Shown piece after piece: positions 20,971 to 32,289 of a stretch of 64,000 bases of DNA. Position 1 is the stretch's first letter. The number at the start of each line of letters is the position of its first letter. Position numbers and translations under genes: made by a program. Origin of the DNA: Drosophila miranda (taxonomy: Eukaryota; Arthropoda; Insecta; Diptera; Drosophilidae); contig NW_022881614.1 in assembly GCF_003369915.1 (NCBI RefSeq), positions 11,367,001-11,431,000 of the forward strand, written 5' to 3'. The notes under the pieces are model-generated. The model was not told the origin of the DNA and made no database searches. It was given only the letters and a program-made list of their open reading frames with translations.

Positions 20971-21072
20971 ATAATAATGTTAAAGTTACGGTTATTCTTC
21001 AGCGGCTGGCCCGAACATACACTATATAAAATTATGAATACTAGGGATGTAATATTTTAAATAAATAATTAC

Positions 21073-21445
21073 CGACTTGACGTAAATTGTCTTATAAATG
21101 CTGCCGTCGATGCTTTGGGCAGCAATCACCAGGATTTGCCACTACCTATGTATATACACAGTGCTGTTGTTAAAAATAATTAGAAAATAGTAAGACATAT
21201 CATATACATATGTATGTCAATTGTATGTAGTACTTACAGAAGGTTTCTGCTCAGGCAGGTACCACTCGTCCATGTGCAAAATGAACGGAGCAGAACCTGA
21301 AAACGCATCAAGCGCTTCCAAAACCGTTAGGGAGTGGTCTCCTTCCACAGTTTCGCGCTGAATGTCCAAAAAGTTTTCAATGCGTTGGATGTCGTCGGGA
21401 TCGCGATTCCCACTTGGAAAATTCGAAGAAGGTCTTCGGCAGTTG
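21073..21445 (-). pseudogene. Two-exon fragment of an unidentified gene
   Basis: On the minus strand an acceptor (AATAG at 21446) opens a 208-bp exon (21238-21445) encoding a non-repetitive, protein-like sequence (DDIQRIENFLDIQRETVEGD, APFILHMDEWYLPEQKPS). It ends at a GTAAGT donor. A second exon of 69 bp (21073-21141, WQILVIAAQSIDGSIYKTIY) is bounded by TAG and GTAATT and stays in frame. No start codon or further exons are found; the BEL LTR lies 100 bp beyond. It looks like a piece of a conserved cellular gene, but I do not recognise it. Confidence 0.55.
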
Positions 21446-22650
21446 CTATTATGAAATAAAACGATGTATTGCAAACGAAATACATCACCTTTATGCTTTA
21501 GGAACGGAGGGGCTGTTACAAATTTGGAAGAGTTGTGCTCCAATTCCAAAAATATTTAACTCAAAACAAAATTCGAAATATTATTTTGCAGAGCTGTTGG
21601 TGTTTATCGGACCAAGAGAAATATTAGGGCTATTAGGGGTACACCCATGTACGAGGGCTGTTCAATTGAATTCTACGCAGAACTGCTAAAGCTCAACTCT
21701 AAGCTCTGTGACGGTGAACCGAGGGGCCTGTTTGCGTATTATCGTATCTCGCACGAGTTGCTGAAAGTTGTTAAATTATTGTTTGTATTTTGGACAATAT
21801 ACAACAAAAAACACTTTCAAGAGCACCTGTTCCAAATGCATAGGTTCAATGGCTTATACGTTCATAACTGTTTTCTTTTCTTAACTCTAGATCAAACTGT
21901 GAGGGAGCGTACGCTCCACCCACATTTTTTCCGCCCACCATTTAACTCTCGTTTCTCTCCCACTGGAGTAACCCTAATCGAAAGAGAGGAAACCGAAGTC
22001 CAACAACAACGACGCAGCAGCCGAGAACCGCAAGCCTGGAGTAGACTGAGATTTGTACCCCAGCCAGGATCGCTTCCTTACAAAACAATTCGATCGTGGC
22101 ATTCATTGAACAATTAGAAGATCATTTCCATAAGAATCCTTGTGAAAGGAACCAGTATTAATAAAATGGAGGGGAGGTCGATTACCTTAACATTTGCCTT
22201 TTGTCAGATGATAGATCCCTGGGAAGAGCCATTAATCCAAACGGGTCTTAGCCAAAAAATTAGAGCGTATTTGAACACCCATCAAGTGATCAATGCATCA
22301 ACCTGACCACTTAGGAGCCGCACAAAAGATCCCAAAATGAGACATTAGCATTTGAAATGATTCAGTCGCAGAGGCAGCAAAAATACATATCAACGTCAAT
22401 AACGACGGGTGTAATAATCTTGTGGTGAAATATAGGTACACACAAACAGAACGCGGTCCAAAAAAAAGCCCCTGAAATGTGTGATGTCTATACCAAATAT
22501 TCTCTCACAAACATACGAATGCACCTTGGGTTGGGTTAGGCATTATACGAGTGCGAGTGCGAGTGCGAGTACCTCTACCAGAGTTGAGAACGTATTGATG
22601 CGTATTGGGTAAGAGAACAGGAACGACAGCTCATCCCAGCGATCAAAACA
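21446..22650. other. No gene supported
   Basis: Contains an open frame at 21647-22117 with no recognisable domain and a run of simple (GAGTGC)n at 22549-22575. Probably decayed repeat DNA plus the 5' flank of the gene at 22751. Confidence 0.45.
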
Positions 22651-22652
22651 GC

Positions 22653-22662
22653 AAATAAAAGG
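22653..22662 (+). promoter_or_regulatory. TATA-type promoter of the gene at 22751
   Basis: AAATAAAAGG is followed by ATCATCAGTTGC about 30 bp on. It closely resembles the promoters at 275 and 5839. Confidence 0.65.
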
Positions 22663-22750
22663 CGCCTGGCCGAGAAGGCCGATCATCAGTTGCACTCCAG
22701 ACTTCAAACTCCTCAATTGAATCCAGAAAATATCTAATAACTCGAAGAAG

Positions 22751-23026
22751 ATGCGTCTAACACTGCTCGCCCTCATTGGCGTTCTGTGCCTTGCCTGCGC
22801 CTACGCCCTGGACAACCAGCAGGATGAAAACCAAAATAACGAGCAAGTGATTGGCCTGCTGGACGTGGCCGATCAGGGATCTGCCCATGCCAACGAAGGC
22901 GACCGAGAGGCTCGGCAATATGGCTGGGGAGGCCGAGGAGGCGGCTGGGGAGGACGCGGATGGGGAGGGCGCGGATGGGGTGGCGGCTGGGGTGGCCGCG
23001 GATGGGGTGGTGGCTGGGGCCGATAG
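22751..23026 (+). CDS. Gly/Trp-rich secreted prepropeptide
   Basis: Encodes 91 residues: signal peptide MRLTLLALIGVLCLACAYA; acidic pro-region (DNQQDENQNNEQVIGLLDVA, then DQGSAHANEGD); an R-E-A-R motif; and a mature region built from GRGWGG and GGRGGGWGG repeats ending WGR. The first 20 residues and the DVADQG block are close to the short proteins at 385 and 5949. The motif plan matches 5266 and, more loosely, 12069. It lies outside the tandem duplication and looks intact. A poly(A) signal is at about 23116. Possible roles are a cuticle-associated or antimicrobial Gly-rich peptide. Confidence 0.8.
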   Translation: MRLTLLALIGVLCLACAYALDNQQDENQNNEQVIGLLDVADQGSAHANEGDREARQYGWGGRGGGWGGRGWGGRGWGGGWGGRGWGGGWGR

Positions 23027-23294
23027 GCCGGCACTGTCATACAAATGGATTGACAACCGACCACGCCTCTCCCATTGTCCACATCAGGATGACACCTCCA
23101 GATGTTAGGGCGCCAATAAAGAACATTTAGCAAAGCAAATAACCAACCTGTTTCTCATTTACTATGCTCAAAGAGGTGTCAAAGTACTCAGATATCGTAT
23201 AATCAGCTATGTCCAATGCACTGGGCGGTGCGTGCACATCCATAAAAGAACCCCATCGGAGGACCCTGGAGAAAGTACAGTTTGGAGTTGCAAC

Positions 23295-24607
23295 ATGTCG
23301 ACAACGGAAAACTTTATTCTGGTGCAGAAGACCACCATCGCCATGCTTGGCTTTGATCTATTCAGCGGCTCTGGTGAGATGTGGAAATATCGGTACAGGT
23401 GCATCAACGTGTACTCCATTGCGACCATCTTTCCGTTCATCCTGGCGGCCGTGATTCATAACTTGAAGAACGTAATGCTGCTGGCGGACGCTATGGTGGC
23501 CCTGCTCATCACTATATTGGGCCTCTTCAAGTTCAGCATGATCATCTATCTGCGAAAAGACTTTTGGCGGATGATTGACACGTTTCGCCACCTGATGACC
23601 CATGGTGAGTGGAGGACAGGATGTGATTGTGTTAGCCCTCACTGATCCCAATCTGTTCGATTAGAGGGGGCCCAGGGCGAAGAGTACGCCCAGATCATAA
23701 TCACGGCCAACAAGCAGGATCAGCGGGTGTGCGGCATATTCCGGTCTTGCTTCTTCCTGGCCTGGGCCCTGAACAGTGTCCTCCCCTTTGTGCGAATGGG
23801 TCTGAGCTACTGGCTGTCACGGCATGTCGAGCCAGAGCTGTCCTTTCCCTGTCTGTATGTATGCTTTGGAACATGTGAGGACATTCATTCATTGCCTTTC
23901 CTGCAGCTTTCCCTGGGACATCCACAACAAACGCAACTACGCGCTGACCTTCTTGTGGTGTGCATTTGCCTCAACAGGAGTGGTCCTGCCAGCCGTCAGC
24001 CTGGACACCATCTTCTGCTCCTTCACGAGCAACCTGTGCGCCTTCTTCAAGATCGTCCAGTACAAGGTGCTGCGCTTTAAGAGCGAAACCCCAGTGGAGT
24101 CGCAGGCGAAGCTCAACAAGATCTTTGCTCTGTCCCAGAAAAGCCTTGACATGTGCACGGAGCTGAACCACTGCTACGAGCCGATCATCTGCGCCCAGTT
24201 TTTCATTTCCTCGCTGCAGCTCTGCATGCTCGGCTACCTCTTCTCGATCACCTTCAGCCAGACGGAGGGCGTCTACTATGCCTCCTTCATTGCCACCATC
24301 ATCATCCAGGCGTACATTTACTGCTATTGCGGCGAGAACGTGAAGACGGAGAGCGCACTCTTCGAGCCATCTACGATAGTCCCTGTCCCTGTCCATCTGT
24401 CGCTCTCTACTGATCAGCATGATGCGGGCATCTCACGGATTCCGCATCACAGGCTACTTCTTTGAGGCCAACATGGAGGCGTTCTCATCGGTGAGCTAAG
24501 CGCTTTTCTCATCTACAGATTTCCGTTTATTGATTGTCCTGATTGATCCCCTGCAGATTGTCCGCACCGCCATGTAATATATTACCATGCTACGCTCCTT
24601 CTCCTAG
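23295..24607 (+). pseudogene. Or47a: Odorant receptor 47a, degenerate
   Basis: Four exons: 23295-23604, 23665-23854, 23907-24490, 24557-24607. The first three match the seven-transmembrane insect odorant receptor Or47a closely (QKTTIAMLGFDLFSGSGEMW, LDTIFCSFTSNLCAFFKI, CAQFFISSLQLCMLGYLFSI). Such receptors act with Orco as ligand-gated channels in olfactory neurons. After ALFE (about 24372) bases are missing, and shortly after a further stretch is lost. The frame breaks with a stop near 24412, although ITGYFFEANMEAF is still readable in another frame. In the last exon the codon after RTAM is TAA (24575-24577). The C-terminal transmembrane segment cannot be made. Splice sites are intact. Confidence 0.88.
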
Positions 24608-24811
24608 AGAGGATCGGATCACTGGATGCACTTATTGGCGCAATATTCGTTTTATTGCTGAGCTTGCGATTAACAATCGATTTTACATATCTTACAAAAC
24701 ATTACGTATCTCACACAGTTCGTAGAGTACTAATTAGAATAGATTAGAGTTGGGGATTGGATTGGAAGACTGTAGAAATGCACGAATGAAGCACGAAGGG
24801 TGGATGGTGTC

Positions 24812-25408
24812 TCAGCTGGAATGGAATGACGGGGGCGGTGGAAATGGATGCATGTACCTCTGATGAGCAGCTGCTCTCTCTCTCTCACTCTTTCGATCTC
24901 CATATCTGTTCAAGAGATTATCTTTCATCTCTGATTCAGAACTTGAAGAAAGAAGATTGGAGGTTGCTTGATTATTTGAAGAACCTGCCGGGAGCGGCGG
25001 CTGCGCGGACGGGGGTGGTGTGGGAATGTGGGCGCCCTCGGCACGGTATCCGTTCTCATCAGCAATGTATGTGATGGTGTAGACCACGCCATCGGGTCCG
25101 GTGTAGGAGTACGAGCCCTGCATCACCTGTAGCCACACAAAGAATTTAAATTGCTCCTCAAAGTATGCTGCGGAGGAATGGGGCTTCCACCCAAAAGTAG
25201 ACTCACCTGAGCCTCCACTTGGGTGCCCGGATTCTTCAGGTAACCCGCCTCGTCAGCTCGGATTCCATTGCTCGTCTCGTAGCTGTCGAGGATCAGTAGA
25301 GTTTTAGCTACAACCGGAGATCTGTGAACGATTCCACTCACTTGTACTGATACGATCCATCCGGATTGAGGTCAAAGTTCTGCTTCAGTGGGTGAGTGTC
25401 TGCATGAC
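24812..25408 (-). CDS. Cpr47Ea: R&R cuticle protein, Cpr47Ea-like; first exon not found
   Basis: Three exons in frame: 25342-25408, 25208-25282, 24812-25126. They encode [20 protein letters not shown], then [17 protein letters not shown], then the Rebers-Riddiford chitin-binding core with [20 protein letters not shown] and a Pro/Ser-rich tail. All introns are short with GT-AG ends. The exon at 25408 begins mid-codon, so an upstream exon with start and signal peptide is required. A TATAAAA box on this strand (about 25873-25879) and a GTGAGT donor near 25788 are visible, but no ATG with a signal peptide lies between. The gene is probably 5'-damaged. Position next to Or47a supports the name. Confidence 0.65.
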
Positions 25409-27972
25409 CTTTTGGGCCGAGAGGGAGAATGAAACGGGCGTCGGTTAAATAGAGTCATAACTGATGGTTCAGCATCGAAAGAGTTGCCGGCGGCGGTCTG
25501 TGCCCGCTTTGAATGTCAAACTCGTTGCTATGCAATTAGTATATGATGCATCGATTAACTTTAGCGGATTTTGAAAGTTCTTCAGAGATGATGATGCCGA
25601 TGAAGGTCGTGGGAAAATTATCCATAAAAGGCACACGCTCCCCTTCTCTCTCGGATACGAGTGTCCAAGGATGCTCTGGGGATCTGACTAGGATCTGTTT
25701 CACTTTGAGAGTACTTTTTCGTAAATCAGAGGATCCAGAGGATCTTCGCACAACACCAAGAATGGAATGGAACGATGGAAAACTCACTTCGAATTCGCGA
25801 CTTGATTTCGATTACTGCGCTGGGGAGGCTCGTCAAAAGTGTTTTGACTTGAATGCAGTTGCCACAAACGTTTTTATACCAAAAAAGTGCACTCTCTGGG
25901 CCCGCAGTCGCTGCAGGCCAAGCGGAGGCAGTGGCAGTGGCAGAGCCAGATGCAGCGACGGCATCCGCAGCGACATGCTGTAGAAAGAGGAGCGAGCAGG
26001 TTGGGGGAGCAACAAACTGAGCTGCTGCTGTTGCTGCTGGTACTGCTGCTGCTTTCAATGTACCACTCGGCGTATGCGCAACGCCCATTTGCATATGAAA
26101 CTCGTTGCGCATACGCGGTGTATGCCGAGATTGGTTCTCCACATCTACCCGGGCATTAATTTACGTGAATTAGCAATGCGAACTTCATTTGATTAGGGCC
26201 CCTCCGTCGGCTGCTGGATGCTCCGTTCGCCGCAATAATTCTCCAGCTCAAATATTAATTAAAAGATTACCGATGTTGCAATTGTATTCGTTTTGATGAA
26301 TTGCCCATTTGGCCACTTGGGCACTCGGGCACTTGAGCACTGGATTGCAATGCAGATCGGTAAAACATTTTGCGGCATTTCTATTGACATTTGAGTAGGT
26401 CGATGGGGCGTGGTGGGGCGTGGCCTTCTTGTCCGTTTGAATGCATCGTTAAAGAGCATTATGTGGCTTTGTTTGCGGCTCTAGGATCTGGATATGTCTG
26501 GTGTGTCTGCCCTTTGGCCAATCTGCTATCTCAATTTCGCTGACCAGGTCAGGCCGCCACTCCCTTGCACCAGTTACCACTTGGCCTCTTTTCTGAGGCC
26601 CCTTTTCTGAGTCCCCTTTTCTGATCCCCTTTTCAAGCCTCTTTTCATTCGATTCCCGTTTTGCCGGCCGGCTGGCAGTCTAGTGGCTTGGAAAAATGCA
26701 ATTTTCGGCTTAAACTTTAAACTTTTGCAGCGTGTAGGAAATGTCAGTTGCAATTCATAAATAATTAATTACAGCAATAACTGCTGCAAACTGCAAACTG
26801 AAACAGCTCCAGCTTCAGCTACAGCTTCGGAGCTGAGCCACTGCAACAAAGATGATCACGAAACATGATGAACATCGCCCAAGATAACACCCTACGCCCC
26901 TTGCCCGCCACTCAACTTCGCACCACACCACCCCACATACCGGCTGCTGTTGGCGTCGGTGTGGATTTTCCTTTTCGTACGTTTTCCGTGTTACTTGGCC
27001 ACGCGGTTGCCCGCGCTTTGGTTTGGCCTTCGCTACGTTGAAACTGCAGTGGATGCCGGATTCCAACTCGAAGCCACAGTCGGCGTCTGAGGCAGGGTCT
27101 GGCCGAGAGGTGAGTGTCTTTGGTTTAGTGCATTTTTGTACATTTGACATACATCATTGACAATCCCCTGCCAATGTGTCTATGCCAAATGGTAGATGGG
27201 ATTACTCATCGTTTATGTTTTTCATCACACTCGCCAGTATCCCGTGTGATGACTGACGACTGATACATCTGCATCGCATGCGGGCGCTTCATTCCGATCC
27301 AATCTGAGCGCATTTTAAGTGCACCTAAAGTGCATCTTAATTTATGCCCCTTTGTCTTCTCGGATCACAATGCTACCCGATTCTACCCTCTATGCTAATC
27401 GAGTGCAGTTCCCTAAACATTCGCAATCAATCAGAGATACAAAGATACTCAGATACTCAGATACTGTGAGACTCGACTGAGTTGTTCAACTAGTGAGATA
27501 TTCGGGCATTCCAGCTGATGGATTGCCTTCCAGCAACACTTAGGTGGTTTTCAAGCTCCGAGCAAACTTGTTTGTGACGTGTTCAGGCGCTGCTTTTGAA
27601 GACGATGAGAAATGATCCTGTCCAGGCAGCAATTTCGGCCTGGAATATTGGCGCACACAAATCATTCGATGTTAAGTGGATTATTCGATCGCAGAAATCG
27701 CACTCATTGCAGGGCTCTCATCTGTTCCGATGTGACCTTTAGCTCTCCTCGAGCTCTTTCTCTTCTCTCGTTGTTGAATCATAAATATGCAAATCCCATC
27801 GCTATGGCTGTGAGTGTTTTATTAAATCACATTCTGGCCGCTTCCATAGAATTTCTTTGGTGTTTTTTCCAACATGATTCGTTTTGTTTTTTTTTTGGAT
27901 TTTGGCTATGGGGACTGGATGGCGTAATGGAGTGGAAGATGCTAATTCGCGGCTGCTGCGCACATTTAACTC
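25409..27972. other. Intergenic, no gene supported
   Basis: Includes the presumed Cpr47Ea promoter (near 25875) and, at the right end, the TATA box of the next cuticle gene (27975-27982). Open frames at 25543-26142, 26815-27150 and 27612-27980 are on both strands, lack signal peptides and have no splice or promoter context. Confidence 0.5.
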
Positions 27973-28072
27973 CGATATAAAAGCCTCACCTGGCGATGTA
28001 GTAGGCCAAGTCGAAAGCCAGTCCCCGCCAGGAACACACGCACCACAAACACCCAGTACTCTCACTCCAAAA

Positions 28073-28735
28073 ATGCTGAAGATTACCATCTGTTTGTTGG
28101 CCTTGGCCGGCGGAGCGTGGGGCGCCAGCATTGGTGGCCAGGTGGTGAGCAGCACCACCGAGAGGTGCGAAGACGGAGACGGAGAAGAACCCGGACGGCT
28201 CCTTCCACTTCGAATACGAGGGCGGCGACCAGTCGTACCGCCAGGAGCAGAGACAACTCCAGAATGCCGGCACCGAGGATGAGGCTTTGGAGGTCTCTGG
28301 CTCGTATCGCTACATTGATGCCGAGGGCAACACTGTGGAGGTTCACTACACGGCGGGCAGGAACGGCTTCGTGGCCCAGTCAGCCGCCGATCTTCCAAAC
28401 ATCTCCGAAGAGGAGGAGCTCAGGCTGAAGCATCGCAAGGCCCGCTCCCAGGAGGCTGTTGTTGAGAAGGAGTCTGTTTTGGAGAAGGAGTCTGTTGAGA
28501 AGAAGGCTGTGGTGGAGATGGATCAAGTGCCCGCTGAATCTAAGCTTGTGCCCATAGTGGTAGAGAAGGAGGCTGTGTCGGAGAAGAAGGCTGTGGTGGA
28601 GAAGAGGCTGTAGCTGAAAAGAAGGATCAATTGCCCGCTGATTCCCAAGTTGTGCCCGTGCAGGTCGTTCTCGACGGCCAGCCCAAGTCCAAGCCAGAGG
28701 CGGAGCCCAAGAAGGCTGAGACCAAGACTGCCTAA
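28073..28735 (+). pseudogene. R&R cuticle protein, two frameshifts
   Basis: Preceded by a TATA box (GATATAAAAG near 27975). The signal peptide MLKITICLLALAGGAWG is followed by IGGQVVSSTTE. A frameshift at about 28165 gives a stop at 28280. In another frame the R&R core continues intact (NPDGSFHFEYEGGDQSYRQE, EVSGSYRYIDAEGNTVEVHY), then an acidic-basic tail with repeated VVEKE/VEKK phrases. A second one-base shift near 28605 gives a TAG at 28611, while the original tail (KKDQLPADSQVVPVQVV) runs on to a stop at 28733. A dead member of the Cpr47E cluster; which one cannot be decided from sequence alone. Confidence 0.85.
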
Positions 28736-28739
28736 GACC

Positions 28740-29277
28740 TCATAGAGGTCATTAGGATTAGTCCTCCTAGATTCTACTGACTTTAAGTATTGTTACATTT
28801 AATCGTGAAATGTGAGCGCTTTAATTTAACTGTCTAGCAATAAAATGATTCCCCATCTCAAGAAAACCGAACTCGAAACTATTAAGAAGAAGCAACAGCA
28901 ACAACAGCTGCATTCCAATTGAGGATTGGAATGTACTCGAAAGAATAGTTTATATTCCGCATATAAATGCTATGCTTAAATGTGGCTATGCTTAGTGCTA
29001 ATTTAAGCAGTAATCAAAAAGAGGCAAGCGATCTTTCGGATAACAGGGAATACGCAACACGAACAATGGAATCTGATATGTGGGAAAGTTAGAGCATGTG
29101 GCAATGTTTTTGTGTTTCCTATGAGTAGAGAGGATGCAAGATTCCATTACTGTATCATGTAGGTCGATCTTTAAGGGAGAACACCCTGTTAGATGATATT
29201 TTATTCAGTATGATATCAGATAGTAGGCACTGCCGATTGCCTGTAAATTTTCTCCCCAAATATCTATACAATCAAAG
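28740..29277. other. 3' flank and spacer
   Basis: Poly(A) signal AATAAA near 28841, then AT-rich spacer up to the exchanger gene. Upstream exons of that gene could lie here, but none is recognisable. Confidence 0.5.
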
Positions 29278-31291
29278 ATGGTCATTGGTGCTTGGACACG
29301 CAGTTTGCACCATCACGATGCATGCAACAAGGTGAACCATCTGCCAGAGCCGCAGCGCTGCAGATTCGTAAGGGACACTGCGGACTGCAGGGATAATATG
29401 TACCTGTTCAACTACCTCACGTGGCACTACTGTCACGTGGACTCGCGGAACAAGTTCAACGCCTTTTGGAGTATGCTGGCCATGACCGTCTTTGCCAGCT
29501 ACATCTTCTGGATGATGCAGATATCCGTGGGGGCATAGTAAGCGCCCTACAAAGAAGCGAAGTTGAGCAGCAGCTAATGATTCTCCGCCAGCTTCTGTCC
29601 CATCCTCAAGGTACTGGCGGACACCTTTAGAATGAACGAGAACGTGGCTGGCGTGACGCTGCTGACAATAGCCAATGGGTCTTCGGATCTGTTTACGGCT
29701 GTGGCCGGGATGCTGGTCTTCTCGAAGTGGGGCTTCCTCGTGTCCATGACGCAGTCACTGTTCCAGCACACATTCGTGGCAGGCATGGTGATACTCACGC
29801 GCCCCTTTTACGTGGAGCCGTGCTACTTTCTGAGGGACTTTGGCTTTCTCTTCCTAAACACAGCCTTCATGGACTTCATCCACAAGCGGGAGTCGGGCAT
29901 CACAAAACTGGGAGCCATTCCCGGGGCCCTCATCTATTTGGTCCACGTTTTTGTGGCCGTCATAGATCAGAGACTGCTGACGGCTCGCGTTCATCGTAGG
30001 CATCCTTGAGCTTCCATAAGATTTCTGATTCTCATTACATATTTTGGATATCCTCCAGAGCTGCAGAAAATTGAGGACAGCGAACAGCAGGCGGAGCAAC
30101 TGGAGGAGCTCAAGAGGCAAACGGAGCTGGGTGTCCACCGCGAGAGGATCGATCTCAATGCTTCCCGTGGAAGTGCAAACAGGCATCTCTTCCAGCAGTT
30201 CTGGGAATCGCTCTTCAGGTTCGACAAGGACAAATTCCGGCGCGGGTCTTTTGGAGTCCGATTCTACCTGCTCGTCAAGGAGCCCATGGAAATGCTGCTT
30301 CGTCTGCTGGTCCCAGTAGTGGACGTGGAGAGGCCCAATCACGGCTGGTCCAAGCTGCTCTGCTGCCTGCAGTTCATCATCGCCCCCACCTACATTTTCT
30401 TTATATTGCGTGAGTGACGCTTCTCCTGCCATCCGATCGATCCGGCTCAAACGATCCCATCCCTCCTCTTACAGTGAAAGATGTCTCAGTTTTGGGCACG
30501 GCCGCCTACATAATGACCTTCTACATAATGCTACCCTTGGGCTGCCTCATCTTCTGGCGCACTCGCACTGACACCACTCCAAAATTCTTCAGGGTAAGAT
30601 ATCTGAATGAGATCCTCGTGTAATCACTATATAATCTGTAATCTTCTTGAACCATAGTTCACGGCCATCCTGGGCCTAATTGCCGTCATCTTTCTGATAT
30701 TTTTCCTCACCTCCGAGGTGATGGCGATGTTCTTCACCATCGGTACCATCTGGCACTTGAGCCAGTCCTTTGTCATGGCCACCGCGATCTGCTGGACAAT
30801 CAACGCTGGCGATCTTGTGGCCAGCATAACGCTAGCACGTCAGGGATTTCCCCGCATGGCATATGCGGCCACCTTCTCCTCGCCAGTGTTTGGTGGGTCT
30901 ATAACTGTATTTTTATTGAAAAGTTCCCAAAATCTTTACTGATCAACAATTACCCTCGTAGGAACCTTTGTCAATCTGGCTCTGCCCCTGGCCCTGGAGA
31001 CGACCGTGCGCTCCGTGGGAAATGCATTTACAGTACGAACTTGAGCCCATCTCAATGCAAAATGATTATTTACAGTAACTTTTATGGCAGGCGGAAGAGG
31101 GCAGCTATGGGGAGACTGCCTGCATCTTCGTGGAGGTGGGCCTGGTCTTCACGCTGATGTCCGCTCTGACCACCAACTTCCAGATGAGACGCGCCTGCGG
31201 CATGCTCCTCGTGGTCTACTATCTGTTTTTCCTGGCATATCTGCTGCTGCTCGAGACCGATGTGATCCATGCGTATGGTGTGGATGATTAG
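29278..31291 (+). CDS. Na+/Ca2+ exchanger, NCLX (SLC8B1) family
   Basis: Seven exons: 29278-29537, 29592-29995, 30059-30409, 30475-30593, 30658-30892, 30962-31032, 31091-31291. Members exchange Na+ or Li+ for Ca2+, typically across the mitochondrial inner membrane. The N-terminal CaCA alpha repeat reads ENVAGVTLLTIANGSSDLFT. A hydrophilic loop follows (residues about 230-340), then the second alpha repeat INAGDLVASITLARQGFPRM. The C-terminus ends in hydrophobic segments and HAYGVDD. The family norm in repeat one is NGAPD, so NGSSD is divergent. The third donor (GTAGGC at 29996) is weak. No stop or frameshift was found, in contrast to the neighbours. The start at 29278 is tentative. Fly paralogues of this family exist; I do not assign one. 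Confidence 0.8.
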
Positions 31292-31760
31292 AGAGAGGCG
31301 GCGAGAGACTTCCCATAGATCCATCAAATATGCAAATTCTCCCCCAGATGATTTATGCCTCATTAAATGGCAGATTCGATTCTTTTGGGTCTTAATTCCT
31401 CTTGTCTTTTGTCTAACGGACTCTACGAGTATGCTATGTAATGAGGTACGGTACCCAAAACAGATGCTTCATCTGTGCCCCGGGGCTGTCCAGAGCAAGC
31501 CGCACTGTACCCCACAAAAGTGGACAAACGTGTGCTTAATCATACGGAATCACTGTGGTTGCGACTGGGTCTGTTTTTAAGGTCCCCTCAGCCAAAACTA
31601 AAGCCTAAGCAAACACCACGATGATATTCAAAGCAGGGTGGGATTATAAAGGCACAAACAGAGTCTCGAGAGTGTATTTCTTCGATCAATTTTATAATTT
31701 CTTCTTTTTGGTAATTTATTTGGATTTTTATTTATACTCGTAGATACATAAGATACAAAA

Positions 31761-32207
31761 CTACGCCTCCTGCAATGCCTTTGGTTTCAGTTCGGGCTCT
31801 TTGGGCAGATCCTTGGCCGCCTCGGCCACAGCTGTGATCTCCGGATTGATGATGGAGCCGTAGGGCCCGCTGTGTAGTGGACCTCCACCTCCTGGCCATC
31901 TTCATTGATGTACTTGTAGGAGCCCTTCACCTCCAGCGCCTCATCTTCGGTGTCCTTGTCCACGACGCTGGCCTCCTCCTGGCGGCTCGTTCCGTCCGCC
32001 GTCGAGTACTGGGAATTGTAGGACCCATCTGCGAACTTGTTGGTCTCCGAGCTGAGGATCTCAATCACTTCGCGCTCCACGGGCAGGGCATGGCCGCAGG
32101 CCGCCACCACAGCAAGGACGAGCAGAGGGAGCTATGGGGGGATGAAAGAAATAATCATCTCCTCATCCCATCCTCGATTCGGGTAATCCACTTACGAATT
32201 TGTACAT
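31761..32207 (-). pseudogene. R&R cuticle protein with damaged chitin-binding core
   Basis: Exon 1 (32196-32207) encodes MYKF. After a GTAAGT intron, exon 2 (from 32131) completes the signal peptide and gives LPVEREVIEILSSETNKFAD, a R&R start (DGSYNSQYSTADGTSRQEEA) and EVKGSYKYINEDGQEVEVHY. After YTAG the expected G-F-x-P end of the motif is missing and the frame changes (stop at 31787). The original tail (PYGSIINPEITAVAEAAKDL) is readable in another frame to a stop at 31761. TATA box near 32278 on this strand. Confidence 0.82.
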
Positions 32208-32289
32208 TAGGCACTAGAGTGGAGCAGAAAGCGAGAGTTTGGGCGCGTGTGAGCACGAAATGGATCAGCCAGTTCGCTTTTATACTCCC

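Noticed and set aside
21647-22117. 156-residue plus-strand frame
   Set aside because: No domain, signal peptide or promoter found; probably decayed repeat sequence.
26815-27150. 111-residue minus-strand frame
   Set aside because: No domain, no splice or TATA support, composition typical of chance.
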